Shown: in pieces, positions 1-4,952 of the stretch
How positions within the stretch are numbered: the stretch's first letter is position 1
Layout: each line of letters opens with the position of its first letter
Source of the DNA: Lutispora sp.
Lineage (GTDB): Bacteria; Bacillota; Clostridia; Lutisporales; Lutisporaceae
Reading direction: 5' to 3'
DNA length: 9,547 bases
Assembly (NCBI GenBank): GCA_030834765.1
Contig: JAUQXG010000231.1
Location: forward strand, 1-9,547
Position numbers and translations under genes: made by a program
Notes under the pieces: generated by a model
What the model saw: only the letters and a program-made list of their open reading frames with translations
What the model was told of the DNA's origin: nothing
The model's database searches: none

Positions 1-51
1 TGTCACAGGCTGCTTCATCTGAAGGACGGATCACTTAATTTAAATATATAA
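1..51 (+). CDS. Possible C-terminal end of an upstream gene (ABC-transporter ATPase-like), partial
   Basis: Frame 1 is open from the window edge to a TAA at 49-51 and encodes CHRLLHLKDGSLNLNI. The stretch RLLHLKDGSL resembles the strand that follows the H-loop near the C-terminus of many ABC-transporter ATPases (typically a DRxLxLxDGxI-like pattern). Only 16 residues are visible, so the assignment is a guess by similarity of pattern. A second frame is also open to a TAA at 34-36. A weak 6-bp hairpin (55-60 with 69-74) followed by a T-rich stretch lies just after the stop and could be its terminator. Confidence 0.3.
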   Translation, partial: CHRLLHLKDGSLNLNI

Positions 52-137
52 AGCAAATAGCCCATAACCTATTTTCTTTATATATAAACAATGGAATGAG
101 CTGCTGAATAAGTGGGGAAACTCAAATGGTAACAACA

Positions 138-166
138 TTGATTATTTTTATCTGGCATGATACAAT
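138..166 (+). promoter_or_regulatory. Sigma-A-type promoter for the riboswitch leader
   Basis: A -35 box TTGATT (138-143) is separated by exactly 17 bases from a -10 box TACAAT (161-166). The bases TGA directly before the -10 box give an extended -10. Transcription would start near 173, about 12 bases before the first paired strand of riboswitch 1. Both the spacing and the position support it. It probably drives the whole 903-4835 operon. Confidence 0.75.
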
Positions 167-184
167 TGATATAACAATTGAATA

Positions 185-350
185 TTGTCAAAGGCGCATA
201 TCCATATATGGATTGCTTAATAGGGAAGTCAGGTAAAATCCTGCGCGGTCCCGCCGCTGTAAAAGAGGAGTTTTTATATTTTAACCACTGGGAAACCGGG
301 AAGGTATATAAGGATGATGATACTTAAGCCAGAAGACCTACCTTTGATGA
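185..350 (+). promoter_or_regulatory. Cobalamin (AdoCbl-type) riboswitch 1
   Basis: The conserved cobalamin-aptamer core is plain: GGGAAG at 223-228, the GCGCGGTCCCGCCGCTG block ending at 259, ACCACTGGG...GGGAAGG in the P6 arm (about 282-305), and the B12 box aagccagaagacctacct at 326-343. The closing helix P1 pairs TCAAAGG (188-194) with CCTTTGA (341-347), and three wobble or AU pairs extend it outward. A following hairpin (352-383) has loop CGGCAGA (367-373). That loop can kiss loop L5 (CTGT at 257-260 with GCAG at 369-372), as expected for this family. The large P6 arm favours the AdoCbl class. It is followed by its own terminator and then by a second riboswitch rather than a gene. Confidence 0.95.
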
Positions 351-425
351 GACACTGTTCACTCTACGGCAGATAGAGAGTGTGATTCAGGTACGATTAT
401 ATATATGGTACTTTGATTTAATATG

Positions 426-454
426 CTCTCTTGCTTTATAGTAAGGGGGTTTTT
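426..454 (+). terminator. Intrinsic terminator of riboswitch 1
   Basis: CTCTCTTGC (426-434) pairs with GTAAGGGGG (441-449), including G-U pairs, around loop TTTATA, and TTTTT follows (450-454). Its 5' arm CTCTCT can instead pair with AGAGAG at 375-380, part of the kissing hairpin of riboswitch 1. Termination and antitermination are thus mutually exclusive folds. The expected behaviour is that cobalamin binding stabilises the kissing hairpin, frees the 5' arm and terminates transcription. Confidence 0.75.
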
Positions 455-487
455 GATTTTATAGCCACCCTATGAAATCTCTGAAAA

Positions 488-525
488 AATAAGTGGGAGA
501 TTTATAAGCTGGAAAGCCACTTATT
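488..525 (+). other. Perfect 9-bp hairpin between the two riboswitches
   Basis: AATAAGTGG (488-496) is the exact reverse complement of CCACTTATT (517-525), with a 20-base loop. No T-run follows, so it is not an intrinsic terminator. Just upstream, AAATCTC (475-481) could pair with GAGATTT (497-503) in the loop, an alternative fold. The same ten bases AATAAGTGGG occur at 107-116, upstream of the promoter. The role is unknown. It may simply insulate the folding of the two aptamers. Confidence 0.4.
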
Positions 526-550
526 GATTTAAGAGAACTGAAAGGATAAT
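524..550 (+). promoter_or_regulatory. Possible second (internal or degenerate) promoter before riboswitch 2
   Basis: TTGATT (524-529) and GATAAT (545-550) resemble -35 and -10 boxes, but the spacer is only 15 bases, which is short for sigma-A. Directly after it, ATTGAATAGATTG (549-561) resembles ATTGAATATTG (177-187), which sits at the equivalent place before riboswitch 1. It may be the remnant of a duplicated promoter. If active, riboswitch 2 alone would gate that transcript. Confidence 0.25.
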
Positions 551-561
551 TGAATAGATTG

Positions 562-736
562 CTTTATGGTGCAGCGTATTGTTTTCCGCTGCTTAAAAGG
601 GAAGTCCGGTGAAAAACCGGCGCGGTCCCGCCACTGTAACAGCGAGTACATTTGCTTATTATGCCACTGTTTGTTTTGTACAAATGGGAAGGCGGCATAT
701 GTACTGTGACCTGTAGCCAGGAGACCTGCCATAAAG
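562..736 (+). promoter_or_regulatory. Cobalamin (AdoCbl-type) riboswitch 2
   Basis: The aptamer is complete and close to the family consensus: GGGAAGTCCGGTG from 599, GCGCGGTCCCGCCACTG ending at 636, GCCACTG...GGGAAGGC in the P6 arm (663-692), and the B12 box gtagccaggagacctgcc at 713-730. P1 is a perfect 8-bp helix, CTTTATGG (562-569) with CCATAAAG (729-736). A hairpin follows (747-755 with 762-770, loop CGCGGA). Its GCGG (757-760) could pair with CCGC (628-631) near L5; this kissing contact is less certain than in riboswitch 1. It lies about 165 bases before the antiporter start codon and is the second gate of the same leader. Confidence 0.96.
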
Positions 737-762
737 AACAATACCGATTTACTTACGCGGAT

Positions 763-782
763 AAGGAGGTGTTATGGAGTAG
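763..782 (+). other. Perfect Shine-Dalgarno followed by a two-codon reading frame (ATG GAG TAG)
   Basis: AAGGAGGT (763-770) is followed four bases after AGGAGG by ATG (774-776), GAG and an immediate TAG stop (780-782). The sequence lies in the expression platform of riboswitch 2. It overlaps both the 3' arm of the putative kissing hairpin and the 5' arm of the antiterminator. It may be chance, since the bases are constrained by pairing. It may equally let a ribosome bind or pause in the leader. No product is implied. Confidence 0.3.
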
Positions 783-841
783 CCAAGGTATATGATATGC
801 CTTAGGCTTGCTGCGTTTTGCCGCATTCATAACCCTTTTTC
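763..841 (+). promoter_or_regulatory. Predicted antiterminator of riboswitch 2 (three-way junction)
   Basis: AGGAGGTGTTATG (764-776) can pair with CATAACCCTTTTT (828-840) at 12 of 13 positions, G-U included. This uses up the 5' arm of the downstream terminator. The enclosed bases form two further hairpins that abut each other: AGCCAAGGTAT (781-791) with 797-808, containing one bulged A, and TGCTGC (809-814) with GCCGCA (820-825), with one mismatch. The 5' strand of the antiterminator also belongs to the hairpin at 747-770, so cobalamin binding should prevent antitermination. The pairings are read by eye, not computed. Confidence 0.55.
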
Positions 842-862
842 TTTATAGAAAGAGGGTTTTTT
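831..862 (+). terminator. Intrinsic terminator of riboswitch 2
   Basis: AACCCTTTTTC (831-841) pairs with GAAAGAGGGTT (848-858) over 11 pairs around loop TTTATA, followed by a T-run (857-862). It ends 40 bases before the first start codon of the operon, the standard place for transcription-terminating riboswitch control. The loop and 3' half closely resemble the terminator of riboswitch 1. Confidence 0.88.
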
Positions 863-902
863 ATTTGTCTTGAGTTGAATTTTTTAAAAAGAGAGGGATA
901 CG

Positions 903-2141
903 ATGAGCTTTGAATTTATTGGATTTATTACAGATCCATTTGTTTTAATGTTTTTAGCAATTTCATCAGGGCTGGCTATAGGTAAAGTGCAAATTGGCAG
1001 GTTTAATCTTGGAACATCAGGAGGAATGTTTACAGGTCTGCTTATAGGATGGTATGCATACAAAAATTTTGCTTTGCCTTACAAGGGCATGGAAAATGCA
1101 CCTAAATATGCAGCGTTAATGTTGGAAAAGGGTGTTGTCTCGAAAGATTTTTTTACTTTTACATTGATTCTTTTTGTAGCAGCAGTAGGACTTTTAGCCT
1201 CAAAGGATTTAGGTGTTGTGGTAAAAAAGTATGGCATGAAGTTTATTGTTTTAGGCTTTGTAGTGACTTCGGCAGGTGCCTTGGCAACCTGGTTTGCAGC
1301 TAAATTAATACCAGGGCAAAACCCTTTTACAGCTGCAGGCATTTATACAGGTGCCCTAACCAGTTCACCTGGGTTGGCAGCGGCGCTGGAAGCAGTTTCT
1401 AAGCTTGGAGTAGAGGCAGAGGCCCAAGTAGGCTATGGTTATGCTATAGGCTATGCGCCAGGAGTACTGGTAGTTATAATGGCTATGCAATTTTTTCCTT
1501 TGATTTTCGGCATAAATATGGAAGAGGAAAAAAAGAGATTTAGAAAGTCGATGAATTCAGTCCATGAGGAAAGTAAGGAAGAAGATACAGACATGGAAGA
1601 TATAAATATCTTAGCATTTATATTTGCATGCTTGCTGGGTTACTTTGTGGGAAGTGTAAATATTTATCTGGGTCCTTTCATTCAATATTTCAGCCTGGGA
1701 GCAACGGGAGGGGTATTGATAACCTCTTTGGTTCTTGGACATATAGGAAAAATAGGCTTCATGAATTTTCGCATGAACACCAGAGTACTTGGCGCAGTGA
1801 GAGAGCTATCCTTATCTTTTTTTCTTGCTATAGTAGGCTTGAGATATGGGTATGAAACTATATCTTCTTTTACAGGAAGCGGAGCGATTTTGGCTTTTGA
1901 AGCATTGATATGCGGATTCGTAGCAATACTTTCAGGTTTTTTGGTGGGCAGATACTTATTTAAACTGGACTGGATCGTATTATCAGGTGCCTTATGCGGG
2001 GGGATGACCAGCACTCCGGGACTGGGAGCGGCAATCGACTCAGCAAAAAGTGATGACCCAGCAGCAGGATATGGGGCAACATACCCTGTTGCCCTGCTGG
2101 CTATGGTAATATTTACAATTCTGTTGCAAAAACTTATATGA
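903..2141 (+). CDS. AspT/YidE-type antiporter membrane protein
   Basis: This 412-residue, very hydrophobic protein of the cytoplasmic membrane probably exchanges small carboxylates or amino acids; the family includes the aspartate:alanine antiporter AspT. It is built as two repeats. Each ends in the family signature: GALTSSPGLAAA at about 150-161 and GGMTSTPGLGAA at about 366-377. The N-terminus (residues 10-45, with GLAIGKVQIGRFNLG) also fits. The halves are joined only by a short charged linker (about 205-234, EEEKKRF...KEED). AspT and YidE proteins usually carry two TrkA-C domains there and exceed 540 residues, so this is a minimal form. The start at 903 has a GAGAGGG ribosome site (891-897). 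It is the first gene after the double cobalamin riboswitch and is separated by 18 bases from the CoA-transferase. The substrate is not known; pairing with a CoA-transferase suggests an organic acid. Confidence 0.8.
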   Translation: MSFEFIGFITDPFVLMFLAISSGLAIGKVQIGRFNLGTSGGMFTGLLIGWYAYKNFALPYKGMENAPKYAALMLEKGVVSKDFFTFTLILFVAAVGLLASKDLGVVVKKYGMKFIVLGFVVTSAGALATWFAAKLIPGQNPFTAAGIYTGALTSSPGLAAALEAVSKLGVEAEAQVGYGYAIGYAPGVLVVIMAMQFFPLIFGINMEEEKKRFRKSMNSVHEESKEEDTDMEDINILAFIFACLLGYFVGSVNIYLGPFIQYFSLGATGGVLITSLVLGHIGKIGFMNFRMNTRVLGAVRELSLSFFLAIVGLRYGYETISSFTGSGAILAFEALICGFVAILSGFLVGRYLFKLDWIVLSGALCGGMTSTPGLGAAIDSAKSDDPAAGYGATYPVALLAMVIFTILLQKLI

Positions 2142-2159
2142 ACAATAATAGGAGGACTT

Positions 2160-3656
2160 ATGTATATAGAAAGAATAAGAAATAAAGCCTTACAAGAAAA
2201 GATTATGACGGCAGAAGAAGCTGCATTGCTCATTCAGGATGGAATGAATATAGGCACCAGCGGTTTTACCCCATCCGGGTATCCAAAAGCTGTACCTCTT
2301 GCATTAGCCAAAAGAGTGAAAGAATCCGGTGAAAGGATGAGAATAGGACTTTTTACCGGAGCCTCGGTGGGAGATGAGCTGGACGGAGAATTAGCCAGGG
2401 CAGGTATTGTTTCCATGAGGGCACCCTATCAGACAAATGACAGCATGAGGGATTATATCAATTCAGGAGGAACGGAATACATTGATATGCATTTAAGTCA
2501 TATGCCCCAACATATAAGAGGTGGTTATTTTAAAAAGCTGGATATTGCAGTAATCGAAGCAGTTGCTATAACGGAAGATGGGAATATTGTGCCTAGCACT
2601 TCTGTAGGAAATTCACCTGTCTTTATAGAGATGGCGCAGAAAGTAATTATTGAAATAAATACAAGTCAGCCTATTGAGCTTGAAGGGATGGCGGATATTT
2701 ATACTTGTGAAAATCCCCCTTATAGAAAGCCCATACCAATAGAAAAGGTGGATGATCGTATCGGTACCCCCTATATATATTGCAGTTCTGAAAAAATAGC
2801 AGCTATCGTTTTTACAGATATTCCTGATATGCCTGGAGCATTAGCTCCTATAAATGATGCAGCGAAAGGGATGTCAGAAAAATTTTTGGATTTTTTAAGA
2901 AAGGAAGTAAGGGAAGGGAGAATGCCTAAAAATCTTTTGCCCCTTCAGTCAGGTGTGGGAAGTGTAGCTAATGCTGTGCTGGCAGGCTTGAAGGATTCTG
3001 AATTTAACAATTTGACCTGCTATACGGAGGTTGTTCAGGATTCTATGCTGGAGCTGTTAGATTCAAAAAAAGCGGTATTTGCTTCTACTACCGCATTGAC
3101 CTTATCCGATACGGCTCTTAAGAAATTTAAAGATAACATCATCTTTTATAAGGATAAAATCATCTTAAGACCTCAAGAAATAAGCAATAATCCTGAAGTA
3201 ATAAGGAGGCTTGGTGTAATATCTATGAATACTGCAATCGAGGTTGATATATATGGGAATGTAAACTCAACCCATATCATGGGACAAAAGATGATGAATG
3301 GAATTGGGGGTTCTGGAGATTTCACAAGGAATGCATCTCTTTCTGTGTTTTTTACCCAGTCTACAGCAAAAGAAGGCAAAATATCTTCTGTTGTACCAAT
3401 GGTATCCCACTGTGACCATACAGAGCATGATGTCATGCTCATCGTTACAGAAAGAGGCGTTGCAGATCTTAGGGGATTAAGCCCAAAGGAAAGAGCAAAG
3501 AGAATCATTGAAAATTGTGCTCATCCAGATTATAAGCCTGCACTTACGCACTATATGAAAACAGCAGGAGAAGGTAAAAACAAGCATACTCCGCATGTCT
3601 TAAAGGAAGCTTTATCCATGCATATCAGGTTTGTTGAGACTGGGACGATGCAATAG
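2160..3656 (+). CDS. Acetyl-CoA hydrolase/transferase family; succinate/acetate/propionate CoA-transferase
   Basis: This cytoplasmic class I CoA-transferase of 498 residues has the usual length for the succinate CoA-transferase group (AarC, ScpC/YgfH, Cat1). It moves CoA between acyl-CoA and a free carboxylate through a glutamyl-CoA intermediate. Visible marks are the N-terminal SGFTPSGYPKAVP segment (about 34-46), the catalytic glutamate E290 in YTEVVQD, and the glycine-rich GIGGSGDF (381-388) of the oxyanion region. The C-terminal part has HCDHTEHDV and ERGVADLRGLSP. The start has AGGAGG four bases upstream. It follows the antiporter by 18 bases and is clearly cotranscribed. The ScpC type acts after B12-dependent methylmalonyl-CoA mutase in succinate-propionate interconversion, which makes the cobalamin riboswitch meaningful. 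I cannot tell from sequence whether the preferred acids are acetate, propionate, succinate or 4-hydroxybutyrate. Confidence 0.9.
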   Translation: MYIERIRNKALQEKIMTAEEAALLIQDGMNIGTSGFTPSGYPKAVPLALAKRVKESGERMRIGLFTGASVGDELDGELARAGIVSMRAPYQTNDSMRDYINSGGTEYIDMHLSHMPQHIRGGYFKKLDIAVIEAVAITEDGNIVPSTSVGNSPVFIEMAQKVIIEINTSQPIELEGMADIYTCENPPYRKPIPIEKVDDRIGTPYIYCSSEKIAAIVFTDIPDMPGALAPINDAAKGMSEKFLDFLRKEVREGRMPKNLLPLQSGVGSVANAVLAGLKDSEFNNLTCYTEVVQDSMLELLDSKKAVFASTTALTLSDTALKKFKDNIIFYKDKIILRPQEISNNPEVIRRLGVISMNTAIEVDIYGNVNSTHIMGQKMMNGIGGSGDFTRNASLSVFFTQSTAKEGKISSVVPMVSHCDHTEHDVMLIVTERGVADLRGLSPKERAKRIIENCAHPDYKPALTHYMKTAGEGKNKHTPHVLKEALSMHIRFVETGTMQ

Positions 3657-3677
3657 GACGAAAAGGAGCTTAATTAT

Positions 3678-4529
3678 ATGAAACAATTAATAAAAGACTA
3701 TTTAATCATAACCATTGGAATATTCATTGTAGCAATAGGACTCAATATTTTTCTAATTCCTGCTGATCTTGCGGTAGGTGGTATCACAGGTCTTGCCATG
3801 GTTATAAATAATGTATGGCCGTGGCTTTCCATCAGCAGTCTTATGCTTGTCATGAACATCATCTTGTTTATTATCGCATTTATACTGATTGGTTCTCATT
3901 TTGGAGCAAAAACCATTTATGCCAGCTTTGGCTTATCAGGGATGATGTGGGTTATGGAAAGGCTTTTTCCAAATATAAATCCCATTACCGACGACATTCT
4001 TCTTAATTTAATTTATGGCATATTGATTCAGGGAATCGGTATGGCGATTATATTTTTTCAGAATGCTTCAACAGGAGGCACAGATATCATAGCAAAAATA
4101 CTAAATAAATATTTTCATCTTGATATAGGGAAAGCATTGTTGATCTCGGATTTTTTCATCACTGTATTAGCAGGTGTTTCTTTTGGTGCTAGGCTTGGAC
4201 TGTACGCCTTATTGGGTGTAATCATAAACGGTTTTGTGATTGATCAGGTGATTACAGGACTGAATATAAAAATAAAGGTTACCATTATCAGTGAATACCC
4301 TGACATGATCAAGGAATATATAATCGATGAGCTTGAAAGAGGGGCAACAATTTATTCCGCTGAAGGTGCATATACAAGAGAGACTAAGATTGTAATAACA
4401 TCAGTGATGAGCAAAAGAGAGTTTGTCAGCCTAAGAAACTATATCAAAAGCTTAGATAAGAGTGCATTTGTAACCGGAGGGATTGTTCACGAAGTCTTAG
4501 GGGAAGGTTTTATATCAGGAGATGTTTAA
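3678..4529 (+). CDS. YitT family membrane protein with C-terminal DUF2179 domain
   Basis: This 283-residue protein has about six hydrophobic segments in residues 1-200, then a soluble cytoplasmic-type domain of about 60 residues (roughly 215-278). The membrane part shows YitT hallmarks: FLIPADLAVGGITG (about 25-38) and STGGTDIIAK (131-140). The tail (KVTIISEYPD ... ATIYSAEGAYTR ... SAFVTGGIVHEVLGEGF) matches the DUF2179 pattern found fused to YitT in Bacillota. The family is widespread, but its transport or signalling role is not established. The start has AAGGAG nine bases upstream. It lies 21 bases after the CoA-transferase with no terminator between, so it is probably cotranscribed and under the same cobalamin leader. 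Whether it contributes to the same process is unknown. Confidence 0.88.
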   Translation: MKQLIKDYLIITIGIFIVAIGLNIFLIPADLAVGGITGLAMVINNVWPWLSISSLMLVMNIILFIIAFILIGSHFGAKTIYASFGLSGMMWVMERLFPNINPITDDILLNLIYGILIQGIGMAIIFFQNASTGGTDIIAKILNKYFHLDIGKALLISDFFITVLAGVSFGARLGLYALLGVIINGFVIDQVITGLNIKIKVTIISEYPDMIKEYIIDELERGATIYSAEGAYTRETKIVITSVMSKREFVSLRNYIKSLDKSAFVTGGIVHEVLGEGFISGDV

Positions 4530-4553
4530 ATTTATAGTATAAGGAGTAAAAAA

Positions 4554-4835
4554 ATGGTTGAATATGTTTATTCATTAATATTATTTGCCATAGTAATATC
4601 CATCTTTTCATATGGTCTTGCTGCCTTTAGAAGTGATACAGAAAAGAAAAGTGAATTGAGATCATTTATACACATTTTGTATATCGTAAAGTCAGGCTAT
4701 ATGATAGGAATCTATAAAATGCCATATCTTATTGATAATGAATTATTAGCAATCAGTGTGTATGATACAATGGCTAGCATACTTCTAGTAAATTCCTACA
4801 CAGAGAGCATAGCTGCGAAGCTTATAAAAAGATAA
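4554..4835 (+). CDS. Small membrane protein of unknown function, 93 residues
   Basis: I do not recognise a family. The first 25 residues (VEYVYSLILFAIVISIFSYGLAAF) form one clear membrane helix, followed by a charged patch (RSDTEKKSELR). A moderately hydrophobic remainder ends in KLIKR; residues 66-82 might form a second, weaker helix. The gene is supported by a good ribosome site (AAGGAG at 4541-4546, seven bases before ATG), a 24-base distance from the YitT gene, and a terminator hairpin just after its stop. It is therefore likely the last gene of the cobalamin-controlled operon. A membrane partner of the YitT protein is possible, but nothing in the sequence shows it. Confidence 0.7.
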   Translation: MVEYVYSLILFAIVISIFSYGLAAFRSDTEKKSELRSFIHILYIVKSGYMIGIYKMPYLIDNELLAISVYDTMASILLVNSYTESIAAKLIKR

Positions 4836-4862
4836 CTTCTTCATAAAGCAATATTCAAAGGA

Positions 4863-4914
4863 ATACCACATTTATAAAAGTCTTTCTTTTATAAATGTGG
4901 TATATGTATTTTTT
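4863..4914 (+). terminator. Long perfect hairpin ending the 903-4835 operon
   Basis: An 18-bp perfect inverted repeat (4863-4880 with 4886-4903) has loop TCTTT and is followed after five bases by TTTTTT (4909-4914). The stem is AT-rich except for its CCAC/GTGG part, so termination may be less efficient than at a GC-rich stem. The right arm overlaps the region where the -35 contact of the next gene's promoter would fall, so the palindrome might also be an operator. Confidence 0.65.
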
Positions 4915-4924
4915 ATGCTATAAT
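4896..4924 (+). promoter_or_regulatory. Extended -10 promoter of the short-chain dehydrogenase gene
   Basis: TGCTATAAT (4916-4924) is a perfect -10 box TATAAT (4919-4924) with the TGn extension. The hexamer 17 bases upstream (4896-4901, TGTGGT) is a poor -35 box, which an extended -10 can tolerate. Transcription would start near 4931 and leave a leader of about 22 bases carrying the AGGAGG ribosome site (4939-4944). Confidence 0.6.
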
Positions 4925-4952
4925 AAAACCATATTTCTAGGAGGAAAGCATC

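Noticed and set aside
472..492. Seven-codon frame ATG...TAA between the riboswitches
   Set aside because: No ribosome binding site precedes it, and such short frames are common by chance.
529..741. Minus-strand 70-codon frame over riboswitch 2
   Set aside because: It is the antisense of a highly structured aptamer, with no promoter or ribosome site of its own; the conserved bases are explained by the riboswitch.
1682..2233. Minus-strand 183-codon frame under the antiporter and CoA-transferase genes
   Set aside because: It spans two well-supported plus-strand genes and has no family resemblance, so it is a shadow frame.
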